In this document: positions 47,684 to 60,300 of the stretch, in pieces
Position numbering within the stretch: position 1 is the first letter of the stretch
Layout: every line of letters starts with the position of its first letter
Origin: Rhizophagus clarus
Lineage: Eukaryota; Glomeromycota; Glomeromycetes; Glomerales; Glomeraceae
Direction of reading: 5' to 3'
Assembly (NCBI GenBank): GCA_015698045.1
Contig: BLAL01000259.1
Span: 434,001 to 498,000 of the forward strand
DNA: 64,000 bases
Made by a program: the position numbers and the translations under genes
The notes under the pieces: generated by a model
Database searches by the model: none
The model's input: only the letters and a program-made list of their open reading frames with translations
Told to the model about the DNA's origin: nothing

Positions 47684-50181
47684 CAGCAAAATATGGCAAC
47701 TACCTTGACACGTAATTTGCATATAAAATAATATTTTTAATAATTGATTTATTAGCTTCAAAAACTTTAAATTAGAAAACTATATTGTTGTTATCAATTT
47801 TTTTTTAAAAAAATAAATAAATAAAATAAAATATGTTCTTAAAATGGGAACAATTAGAATTCTAATATTATGTATGTTATTTGAATGTTAATTCAAAAGT
47901 ACGGTATTTTTATTGTTATCTACACGGCCATACCAATTCTTTTAAATACTATATGTGCTATGCCACATGCCCACATCCTAGTTATATTATTCCTTTCTTC
48001 TTCCTTTTCCTTGCATTATTTTTTTATTATTTATTATTCATGTTTAATTATTTTGTTAACGCGCAAATGATTTATATACTTCTGATTCCCAAATTTGGAC
48101 AAAAATCTGATAGATTATTTCGTAGAAATTACGAGTCATTTATAACCCTATTTCATCATCCATTATTTCTTCAATTTTTATCGCGTTATTAACACATTCC
48201 AATACGGTTTCAATAAGTTTATTATAAATATCCTAACTTAACGTATCCTCTACAAAGAATTTTACCAAAAAGATATCTCCATATTTAAAAACTCCATGAA
48301 TTTGCTATATGATCAGAAATTTAAACAATTCATTATAACTGATAACTTCCACAAATATGTATGCTACATTTACGAAAAAAAAACAAATACAAAACACGTT
48401 TTTATGAGGGTCGCGCTAGAACTTAATGATATCTAATCCAATTTAGTTAAAGAGTGCATAACGTAATTTAAATATTGTATATCAATTTTCTCATCATCAT
48501 CTTTTACGATGGATTATTACAGATTACTACATTATGAACTCGTTTTTAACAATCACGTAATTTTCGAACTCTTATTGGTGTAAATTTTTTCTTGTGACTG
48601 TCGCGAATGTTGTTTATAGGTATAAAAGTTCCCATCTTTTTCATAAATTACACCTTTGATGTAAAAAATATTGTTCGATGTTGTTTGAACCTTCTCATTT
48701 TAATGAAACTCCCTATTGTACAGTATAAAATCTATTAAATAACCTTCATTAGCATATTCCACATAACAGCAAATAAGATCTGCTCATACTAACGTAAGCC
48801 AAATTTGTTTCTCGATAATATTCGGTCATTTTGGTGTTCTAAATTTATTAAAAAATTGGTCAAAAATACTTCAGGAATTAATATTTTTTAATGAAGGTCG
48901 TAGAAGCATTGACAGGTTATAGTATAACGTTATTCTAATAAAATATTATTTAGTAAGCGTGAACGTACGTTGAATAAGAATAAATAAAAAAAAATTGTTC
49001 TATACCGGATTTAAAATATCAATCATGTTCTTCGATTTCTGAACTTTTTCTTTCGATAAGATCCTTCTGTCTAACTTAATTTCAATCATTTGTTATCTCT
49101 CTACCCACAATACGAAATCATTTTCGTCTAATTTTGCCAAATTCTCTATATTCAAGTAATTTCATCATCTTTTATTTAACTATTACCTCTTCAAGTGATT
49201 GTTTTGAAATTTAAATTAGTTAAACTGTTAAAGAATCGCGTCTACTATTTATCAATTAAATCAATCAATGAATTTGAATATACTATCTTTACGAATATCT
49301 TTCATTTAACCACAAAGTACTTCTTTAGCATCTTCATTTAAGAAAGAAATAAACAGTAATCAAATTAGAGAAAATATAAATTTCGAGTCGTTAATTACGG
49401 CGTAACGTTTATAGTTATTTATACTCATAAAATATCGGTTGCATCATGTTCTATTTTATTGGCATCTGATATATTTATATATTCTACTATTTATTTTGTT
49501 TCTTTTCCTTTCTTGCAAGTAATAACGATTCTGCTTTATTTCTACCTCCAGCATTACTCAATGACTATCAATAATCATTATAAAAAAATTTCGTTACTTG
49601 TTTGCATTGTGGTTTAAAATCAATTCAGAATTGATGCCTTGAAACAACGTTTGATATAAAAAAAAACATCTACTACAAGATGCAAACAAGGTTTTGTATT
49701 ACTTCACACTTTTGACACTTTAGTATTTAAAATAAATAATCAAATTAATTATTTAATACAGAAATTCCAAAATTTAATTTAATTAATAATTGATATAAGG
49801 GTAATTTATGAATAGTTTTTTGATTATACAACTTTTTACTATTTTTTTTTCCTTGATCCCAAATTCTTGACTTAAGTTTCGTTAAATAATGCAGGAGATA
49901 GAATAAATAAATAAATAAATAAATAAATGTAAATTTGTTATTATATTAATTATATTAATTATATTTTTATATTAAGCATACATATGTATATATATATAGA
50001 GACGTATTGATTTCTCTGGTTCCAGTTTCAAACCCAAATAAATGAACACAATTTAAATAAATAAAAAAAAATTCTATCGTTATATTATACAATTGAATTG
50101 TTGTTTCCCACAAATAATCTTTTTCTATATTTATAACAACTTCACGTTACGTCCGTCATTTAAATCTTTCACTTCGTCCCA
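47684..50181. other. Gene-poor interval
   Basis: AT-rich with no supported gene. The frames 47881-48192 and 47885-48070 are Tyr/Phe/Ile-rich and look like chance. An (AAAT)n microsatellite lies at about 49902-49928. Confidence 0.5.
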
Positions 50182-52517
50182 TCAGTTCAAACTCTTATCT
50201 GTTATTGACTTGCCTTGATTGCAGACAATCGAGGATTCTATGCATAGAAATGATTGGCCTGATTGTTTATTTAAGCTATTAAGACTATCACTAATAGATG
50301 TGGCTAATGAATCTTCTTGTTGTTCGTTGGTAACATTAGCATTAAATTTATAAATTTCATTGTATACTTCATCTATATTAGGTCTTTTCTTTGGATCACC
50401 ATCCCAACATTTTTTATAAAGTTGTTGATACTCTAAGGGCGTGCCTTTAATTGGCACTTCTCTAAGTTCCGAACAAGAAATATGATAACCTAACTGTCTT
50501 CGTTCTTCTAGTTCTATATTGTGAAAAGGAGGATGGCCGCTTGTAATTTCCCATAATAAAACACCCAAACTGTAAACATCAGACCTTTTATCCTTTATAT
50601 AAAAGGATTGTGCACTATTTACACTCCTTAAACATTGTGGTTCAACATATTCAATAATTCCAATGTTGTTAGATTTTGAATTAGATGTAACTTCTGTTAA
50701 TCGTTTAGACAATCCAAAATCTGCAATTAATAATTTACCATCATTTACTAATATATTTTTTGAGTGCTGTAATAATAATTACAATATTAATTAAAAGTAT
50801 TATTAATATTATTTTTAAACAAAAATATATGAACGAGTAAATTACTGATTTACCAAGTCTCTATGGATTATGTCGTTAGAATGTAAACATTTTAATCCAC
50901 ATGTAATATCCAGCGCCATTTGAATCATATTTTTCCACTGCAATGAACAAAATTTAATTTTTAAATAATCCCTTAAATTTCCTCCATTGGCGTATTTCAA
51001 TACCATGATGTAGCCAATATCATCTATTCATTTAAATTTAAATATAATTAAGTTAGATTAAATTTTATAGGGATGATAAATACAGTAAATAAACTACCCA
51101 AAAATCTTTAAACGTAAACCTTTTGATATTCCGAGAAAACTAATAATATTATCATGATGATCAACCTTACGAAGGTTCTTTAGCTAAAAAAAAATGATTA
51201 TGTTAATTTCTTTATTAAACGCCCATATATATAATACGAAGAATCTATATACAATTCTCACCTCCTTTACAAAACTTGCAATAACATTTTCTTCTATATT
51301 TGAACTTTTCTTGTCAATGAGACCTTTTAATGCAACCTGTTTATTATCATTAGTTTCCGCTTTATATACAACACCAAATCCTCCTTCACCAATTTTTTTA
51401 AGTTTATTAAATTCACTATATTCAAAATATTTAATATCTTCTTCTTTCATTTTCTTTTTGATCCATTCCTAGTTATGTACAGTATATAGTAATCTATCAT
51501 GAATAAATGAAATATATAATTTAATAAAATATTTTATTGAAATTGAAATAAATAATTTACCTCAGCAGTTAAATCTTTGACATCAGTTTTAACTTTTTTA
51601 TAATCATCAGGATTAAAATAAATAATTAAAGAAAATTGTAAAGGTTTAATAGTAGATTCAAATTCATCAATTAAATTACTGAAATTTTCGTTAATTGATG
51701 AAGCTCCTGTAAGCTTTTCAAATCCACTTGATTTAGTGATTTTTTTAAGAAATTGACGTATATTCTTAATGACAATAACCAAATTACTAAAATTATCATA
51801 ATTTTTTTTTGAAAAAAAATCCAAATTTCGAATTCTTAAATTTTTTAAAGCCGTGTCAGCTATCTTTATTCTATTTACCATTGCTTCACATATTCTTTTA
51901 TTATATTCAGCTGTTTGATATATTTCTACAATTTCATTATATAATTTGGTCACATCTTCTATAAGTTTTAAGAAATCTGAAAATGGTCTTTCTACTTTAG
52001 ATGCAGCTTCTCTTCCAGCACAAACTGTACTGAGCGTTAATTCTTCAGCGCTAGTAGTTGATTCTAAGACTAAAGAAACTTGTAAAATTCGAATGGTAGC
52101 TTCAAATTCATTAATTAAATTATTAAATATTTCTTGAATAGCTTTACTATGAATATATTTTTTAAGACCTTTTAATTGAGTGATTTCTACAAGAAATTGT
52201 CGCATTTTACGTATAATATTAACCAATCTATATAATTTTATATAATTTTCTTCAGTAAAAAATTCTTTACGATCTTTTAAATTTCTTACGGAAGCTTCAG
52301 CTAATTGTACCCTATTTAATATATCTTCACATATTTTTTTATTTCGTTCAGCTGTTTGATATATTTCTACTATTTCATTATATATTTTTGTTACTTCATC
52401 TATAAGTTGTAAAAAATTCGTTTCTGAACTCATTAAACCTTTTGCTACGATATCTACAGCATCACCAGACGTTGGTGCTTCATTACCATCAACTAAATTT
52501 TTTTTATTTTCATTCAT
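50182..52517 (-). CDS. Protein kinase with two tandem MLKL-like helical bundles
   Basis: Exons on the minus strand: 52517-51561, 51468-51262, 51183-51120, 51023-50854 and 50766-50182, all in phase, about 660 residues. Residues 33-155 and 180-305 are two related all-helical units, each starting LIDEVTKIYNEIVEIYQTAE, continuing NK-IC-N/E-x-V/I-x-A and ending FE-TI-LQ-SL. The helix pattern resembles the four-helix bundle (NTD) of MLKL and related cell-death domains. Residues 320 onward are a TKL-like kinase: IGEGGFGVV, VALKG, HRDLHSKN (about 463), DFG (about 482), YVEPQ, DVYSLGVLLWEITSG. Catalytic residues are intact. The C-terminal 60 residues are S/N/Q-rich. It is a tandem paralogue of 54211-56807 with identical intron positions. 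In animals the MLKL bundle disrupts membranes; here that role is only inferred. Confidence 0.85.
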
Positions 52518-54210
52518 AATTATCGATCATCGCAAAAAGAAAAAAAAAAAAAATATAATTTTTTTTTAGAAAAAATCAATGATGATTAATATATATAATA
52601 GGTGTCACAAATGCTCTTTTATTTGTGTCATCTTATATAACCAAGATCAGCATTATTTGTCTTTAGGACGTTTAAATCGTTTAACAGTCATATAGTCATA
52701 CAACTCCTACATCATAATATATCTATTCGTATTATTTGTCTTCAAGTAAGATGTAGGCAAACGTGAACTATTTGGAAAACTTTAGCTAAAATAATCAAGT
52801 TCCGCCCTTTTATTACACTAGTATTAACACCACGCACCCCTATTATGGATTTGAATATAATTTTTAGTTTTTGTCTCTTTTTTAAGACCATTCTTAGTTT
52901 TAAATATTATTTTTTTAGAAATGAGCAGGACTAGCATTTTGCAGCGAAGGAAAAAATTTTAAACGTCAAATCTCATGAAGTCGAATTTCACTCAATTTCT
53001 AAGAAAAAAAATCAACTTCTTGTTTCATTATTATTGTCTTTCACGAGTTTTATTAATTGCCAATTAAATAATTGTATTTTTACCCCGTATTTATTTAATT
53101 AAGTTTTAGACAAATTATATCCTATTACAGTTAATGAAGAATTTATGAAGCAATTTTTGTCAATATCACATACTTCTTTAAGTTGAAGTTTATACTTCTA
53201 ACAAGTATACAAAATATTGAGATAATACGAAGGGAAGCAAAATAAACAAACGAGCAAGTAAACATCATAAAAATTATTATTACTTGTAAATGTATGCATT
53301 TATAAATGCTTATGAATGGACATCCAGTTCCAAACTCTCTAAGCCATAGAAACAAATAAATATTCATAATTCACGTTATTTATTATTTATCAGGAAATTT
53401 ATACATCATTGTCTTCATAATGAAATACAAACTTTATTTGCGAAATCATATTTACAGCGTGTAACGAAAAAAATTCCGCACAGATGATAACAAAAAGCTA
53501 ATAACATACTTTATTAAATACTTAATATTTTTATATGCGCGTTTAAAAATTATTATACATAATTGTAAATCTGTGAACTATTTTATATTCAAACTTTTAT
53601 TATGTTATAGAATAGTGTTGCCTGCTGTAAATAGTTTTAAGTCCAAAAATCAAGTAATTATAATGATTGTAAATCAGAATTATCATCTTCGGTTAACCAC
53701 AATAACATAGTATTTACAACCAAATTACAACTTATGTTTATAATATTACAACCCGCTTAGGTTGTAATTCGAATATAATAATTATTACTTACGACACGCA
53801 ACCTTATTATAGAATAAATATTCATTTACAGTATAATATATTTAGATAGGGCGTGATTTTGATCACTAGTTGTTGAGTATTATGTTGACTATAATTAAAG
53901 ATATAATTTTTTTTTATAATATGTTAAATAGAAAGCATATAAATACATTTTCCACAGTATATTCATTTTGTAAGAAATGCGATTTTCCTTTTATTTTATC
54001 TAAATCACATGAATGGCAACTTTTTTCGTTACACACTGTATGGCGAGATTGCTCCTCTATTTAAATCCTATGATAAAATTAAATTTGGGATATCATTTAA
54101 ATTTATAATAAATAATTGAAAAATCTATTAAAAATATTTATTTCATGTATTTGACGTCACTTTTATTTTTTAGATTATAAGCAATCTTATTATCATATAT
54201 ACTTTACCAT
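52518..54210. other. Spacer between tandem kinase genes
   Basis: It includes the promoter of the 50182-52517 gene. No gene is supported; frames at 53143-53367 and 53870-54064 have no recognisable content. Confidence 0.55.
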
Positions 54211-56807
54211 TTATAAATTATCTAAGTACAACCCTGTTACATGGCTTGATTGTATATCATCTAAATTAAGATTATTACTATCAGAAGTTATTAAGGGACC
54301 TTCATTATCATTGACATTATCAAGTTGACTTGAAATTTTAACGATTTCATCGTATACTTGATCAATATCAGGTCTTTTTTTTGGATCGCCATCCCAACAT
54401 ATTTGATAGAGTTGTTGATACTTCAAAGGTGTACCTTCAATTGGGTCTTCCCTAAGATTTGCATAGCCAATGTGATAACCTAACAAATTTCGTTCTACCT
54501 TATAAAAAGGAGGACGACCACTTGTAATTTCCCATAATAAAACACCTAAACTATATATGTCTGATTTTTTATTTTTTACATAATGTGCACTCCTTAAACA
54601 TTGTGGCTCAATATATTCAATCATTCCCATCCTATTAGCTACTGAACCAGATGTATCTTCTGTTAATTGTTTAGATAATCCAAAGTCTGCAATTAATAAT
54701 CTACCATTATTCACTAATATGTTTTTTGAATGCTATAAAAAAATATAATTTCATAATTAATAATAATATAAACAAATATATAATAATTGAAACGGTGATT
54801 ACCAAGTCTCTATGGATTATTTCCTTGAAGTGTAAACATTTTAATCCACATGTGATATCCAATGCCATCTGAATCTTATCCTTCCAATCTAATGAACATT
54901 TCTTTCTCAAATAATCTCTTAAATTTCCCTCATTTGCGTATTCCAATACCATGATATAACTGATATCATCTATTTGTTTAAATTTAGATATAAATTAGAT
55001 TGAATTTTTAAGGATAAATTAAATAAAATAATACGTTTAAAATTTTAACTTTTTGATATTCCAAGAAAAGTGTTGATGTTATCGTGATAGCTAACTGTAC
55101 GAAGGAGTTTTAACTAAAAGAATAAAGCATATTAATTTTTTTACATGCTTCACTATATAATACGTTAGATCTAAATAACAATTCATACCTCTTTTACAAA
55201 ATTTTTAATAATACTTTCATCAATTCTTGAAAGAACTTTTAGTGCAACCTGCTTTCTATCATTAGTCTTCGCCTTATTTACAACACCGAATCCCCCTTTA
55301 TCAATTTTTTCAATATTTTTAAATTCATTATATTTAAAGAAAATAATGTCTTCGTCCTCTATTTTCTTTTTGATCCATTCCTAATTTTAAGTAAGTGCGC
55401 GAAATGTAGCTCTTGAATTTCAAAAAACAAAAAGAATATTTTAAGATTGAATGTATTGATACTTACCTCCTCGATATCAACTTTAATCTTTTCATTTCTA
55501 TCGTTATTATCACGCGCATCAAAATAAATAATTAAATAAAATTGTAGAAGCTGAACAGCCGTTTCAAATTCATCATTTAAATTAATAAATTCCTCTTTAA
55601 CATCATTAGCGTGAACATATTTGTTAGAACCCTGAGAAATATCTGCAAGGAATTGACGTATTTCATCAATAACTGTAACTAAGTTACGGAAATTATTAAA
55701 ATTTTTTTTTGAAAAAAATTCCAAATTCCGAATTTTTAAATTCTTTACAGCTGTGTCAGCTATTTGTACTCTTTCTAACATTGTCTTGCATGTTTTTTCA
55801 TTATATTGAGCTGTCCTGTATATTTTATCTATTTCATGACATAATTTGTTCACTTCTTTTATAAGTGGCAAAAAACTTGCAAATGGTATTTCTACTTTAG
55901 ATGCAGATTCTGTTCCTGTACAAATTGGTGTACCAGCAGGCGAAATTATTGAAGAGGAATTTAAAAATTGAATAGTTGAATTAAATTCATTAATTAAACC
56001 TTTGAAAGTTTCAATATTTTTTCCAGTTTGAATAAATTTTTTATAACTTTCAAATTGAGAAATTTCTGCAAGTATTTTACGTATTTTACCACTAATAGTA
56101 ATTAGATTGCATAAATTAATATAAATTTCTTTTGAAAAATATTTTAAATCCTCCCTTTTAGGAACTTTTAGATTATTTAAAGCTATGTCAGCTATTTCAA
56201 CTTTTTTTAACATTAACAAACATATTTTTTTATTATATTGAGCTGATTGATATATTTCTGATATTTCGTTATATACTTTGGTTATCTCTCTTACAAGAAA
56301 ATTCACCTTTCTTGGGTTCTGTGGTAAAAAATTTTCGAATGGTACTTTTAAATTCAAACCTAGAAGTTGAATTATAGAATTAAATTTGTTATCTAAATCT
56401 GCAGAAATTTCACCTTCATAATTTTTTAACTGAGAAATTTCTACAAGGAATTCTCGCATTTTACCAATAACATTAACTAATTTACGCAAACTAATATAAT
56501 TTTCTGAAATATATTTTAAATTTTCTTTTCTGTAAGTTCTCAAATTGCCTAAAGCCATATCAGTTTTTTCTACTTTGCTTAACATTAACTCACAGGATTC
56601 TTTATTATAGGTAGCCTTTTGGCATATCTCAACCATTTCGTCGTATATTTTGGTCACATTTCCTATGAGCAATAAAAAGTTTGATAAAAGTTTTGATTCT
56701 TCCTCTGCTTCTATTGTTATTATTTCTATCGTTGACTCTACAACTTCATTAATTTCCGACAACTTGCTTTTAGGTACTTGGTCAGCATTAGCCAGATTTT
56801 CACCCAT
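54211..56807 (-). CDS. Kinase with three tandem MLKL-like helical bundles
   Basis: Exons on the minus strand: 56807-55467, 55380-55189, 55113-55050, 54969-54803 and 54732-54211, in phase, about 761 residues. Three helical units lie at about residues 40-160, 170-290 and 315-430 (starts GNVTKIYDEMVEICQKA, REITKVYNEISEIYQSAQ and KEVNKLCHEIDKIYRTAQ), all within one exon. The linker before unit 3 (ESASKVEIPFASFLPLI) matches the linker before unit 2 of the neighbouring gene, so the genes differ by one inserted or lost unit. The kinase domain follows: the glycine loop reads IDKGGFGVV, so the first glycine is Asp and the position after the loop is Asn (VVNKAK); VALKV, HRDLHSKN and DFG (about 604) are intact. 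Activity may be weakened. It is divergently arranged with the 57328-61690 gene. Confidence 0.85.
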
Positions 56808-57327
56808 AATTAAAAAAAAAAGAAGGGAAAAAATATTAGCTATATAATGTAATACGATCGACTAATTGTTTATAATAACGGGTAACGTTGATTTTCTCAG
56901 TGTAACCATTAGTGCAACCGCAAAGAAATCATCAGCACGTGACCAAATTTGCAAAATAGAACAAAACATAATTGGTCCTATATGTAATTTTGCATTTTAC
57001 TTAGAGAGAAGGTGTGGGCAATTTTTTGCTAAGGTTAACTTTTCCAAAATTAAATACAAAAGACAGAAAATGGTATGCAAAACCTTTTTTTAAACCTATT
57101 TTACTCAAATTTTTTAGATCTGATCGGCAAAATAGATCACGTGCAAATGTTTTCTGCGGTGAAATTGTTTCACGTGCTTGCGCATAATTCGGGTTTATAG
57201 AAAGGCATGTTTATCCACATATGGAAAGGATTAGACAAAAAAAGTAAAATTTTCGGGATGTTTTTCCCGATGTGCTTTTTTTAAAATAAAATATTTAGGA
57301 ATTTAAAAATTAAGAAACTTTAAAAGC
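56808..57327. promoter_or_regulatory. Shared divergent promoter with three CACGTG boxes
   Basis: This 520-bp gap separates the start codons of two divergently transcribed kinase genes. CACGTG occurs at 56936-56941, 57138-57143 and 57171-57176. CACGTG is the palindromic E-box bound by fungal bHLH factors. Other copies exist in the window, but three within 241 bp between head-to-head genes suggests co-regulation. Binding is inferred, not shown. Confidence 0.45.
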
Positions 57328-60300
57328 ATGTCATCCCAAAATAATGATAGACCGTGCGAAATGTGTGGCAAGCAATATGGAGATGAATTAAATGCAGAAT
57401 ATGAATGGTGTAAACCATGTCAAATGAAATGTTCAAAAGAAAGTTCTAAAAATTGGACCAGTGGAAATGAAAAAATTGATGATTTAATTCAAGAAATGCG
57501 ATCAAAAATTAATGATCCGAGTGATATAGTGTTCGAATGGATATCATATAATCAATTTAATAACGTCATAGAAGAAAGAAAGGACAATTTTGCTACGGTA
57601 TATTCAGCAATATGGAAGGATGGACCACTAAGTTACAGTTATTTTAAAAAGAAGCTAACGAGAGTATCAGGTAAAAAAGTTGCTTTAAAATGCTTATACA
57701 AGTCACAAAATATCACTAACGAATTTCTGAACGAGGTATGAAATTTTTATATTAATTTATTTTTTATTTTATAAAATAATAAAATATCTTTAATAATAGG
57801 TTAAAACATATTCGGTTAATTACTTAGACAGTAACAAAATATACGGAATTTCACAAAATCCTGACACTAAAGACTATATTATGGTCCTCCATTATGAATA
57901 TTTTGAAAAGTATTGTAAAAGTTATTGCAAACAATGTGGAAGTAATATGGATACAGAACTTAAATGGTGTAGAGCATGTCACCTTAATCTTTTAAGGAAA
58001 AATCTTACAAGCTGTACAAGTGGAAACAGAAAAATCGATGGTTATATTCAAGAAATGCAATTAAATATCAGCGATCCATGTGCTATAGTGTTTGAATGGA
58101 TACCATATGATCAATTTAATAATATTAGTGAAATAGGCGTAGATGATTTTGTTGCAATATATTCGGCAATATGGAAAGGTGGACCATTACATTATGAATA
58201 TATGACCGGATGGATAAGGGAACCAGATAAAAAGGTTGTTTTGAAATGTTTACGGAGTGCAACTAATGAATTTCTAAATGAGGTACTAATTTTATTTATG
58301 GGTTTAAATTTTTTTTTTTTCGTTGTCGTTGTGATCATGATAAAATTTTATATTCAATAGGTTAAGACATATTCAACTAATTTTTATGATGATAATCTTA
58401 TATATGGAATATCTCAAAATCCTCGTACGAAAGAATATATTATGATCCTTCAAGATAAATATCATGAAAAATGTGTAGAATGCGGTAAAATATATATAAA
58501 TACGCAATATAAATGGTATAACCCATGCCAAAAAAATCATTCTAGAAATGAAAATATTGATAATTTTATTCAAGAAATACGATTAATCAACGAACCAAGT
58601 GATACAATATTTGAATGGATACCATATAATCAATTTAATAACATTGAAGAAATACAAAAGGGTGATTTTGCCACAGTATATTCAGCAATATGGAAGGATG
58701 GACCAATATATTACCTTACTGATGAAAAAGAATGGGTAAGAAATTCAAATACAAAAGTTGCTTTGAAATTATTACGAAATTCTCAGAACTTAACCAATGA
58801 AGTTTTAAATAAGGTATGATATTTCTATAAATTCAAGTATTTTTTTAATATAGTAATAATTTTTTGCGCTTTTAATAGATTAAAATATATTTAACGATTG
58901 GATCTAGTTTTGTACTTAATGTATATGGTATATCTCAAAATTCAGATACGAAAGATTATATTGTAGTTCTACAATATGCCGAAGGTGGAAATTTGAATGA
59001 TTGGGTACAGCGTAATCATGAGAATTTTAATTGGACAAATAAAATATGTGCACTGCTTTATATTATCCAAGGTCTTAAAGAAATTCATAGTAAGATATTT
59101 CTTCATGATCTTCATACAGGAAATATATTATTTTCAACAAAAAGTATAAATGGCTTTAAAATATTTATTTCAGATATGGGATTATTTAGAAACATTGGAA
59201 ATATTGAAGTTGATAAAGTTAAATACAAAACTCCTGCTGAAGTTCATGGAAATATACGTTATTCAGCCCCTGAAATATTAGAAAGAGAAGCTTATAGTCA
59301 AGCAGCAGCAGGCATATATAGCTTTGGTTTGATTATGTATTTTGTAGCTACTGGAAAACACCCTCGTTATGGAATAAAATCAGAAATCAATGAACCGAAA
59401 GCACCAAAGTGTTATATTGACTTAATGAAAAAGTGTTTGAATTTAGAACCACAAAATAGACCAAATGCTATTGAAATAGAACAAACGATTAAATTATTTT
59501 ATTCATATTTGAATAATGAATCTATAGGAATTATGAAAATTAAGAAACAACAATATAATAAAATCGAAGAGCAATTCGAGGAAGCGGAAGAATACAGAAA
59601 AGTGGCAAACCTATTATTTATTGAATATGATCAATTAATTTCTGTAGATGATTTAGATACAATTTCGATTAAGCCCTATATTCCTTTAATTCAAACGTCT
59701 ACAAATTTAATTATAGGTATAATAGGAATTTGTGAAGCAGCAGATTACAACAAAAAGATTTGCAATGCTTTGGTAGAACGAGTTGTTGTGACTTACACCC
59801 TTATGGAGTTATTGCAACGTACTAGGAAAAATGAAGAGAGATTGCGCAATGAAGTATATTATAAGAATTTTTATAAATTTATATATGTTTTAGAAGAAGT
59901 TAAAAAATTTGCTGAAGATATTTCAAAAATTTATGGTTTTAGAAAATATTTAAAAGCAATTCCTATAAAAGAAAAATTCATAGAACTTACTGTAGAATAT
60001 GATAATGCAATGAAAGATTTACATTTTACTATGGTAATTGATAGTGAAGAACGAAAAATATATGATGAAAAAGCTTTAATAGAGGATCTTCCTGAATTTG
60101 ATAGATATCTTAATGTAGTAGACAAGCAAGTTGACAATATTTCTAATCAAATAATGTATATTATTAACCATCTTGACGATTTGTCTTTTTTCGACGTAAA
60201 TAATATTGATTCAAAAGATTTGACATTTCCTGTACGAGAAAAATCTGATGATCGACGCGGAAAAGATCCTAATTTTGTAGTTAGAAGAATTTATAATGAA

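Noticed and set aside
47881-48192. Open frame of 103 codons after the RNase III-like gene
   Set aside because: Hydrophobic and aromatic-rich, consistent with T-rich DNA; two overlapping frames are open.
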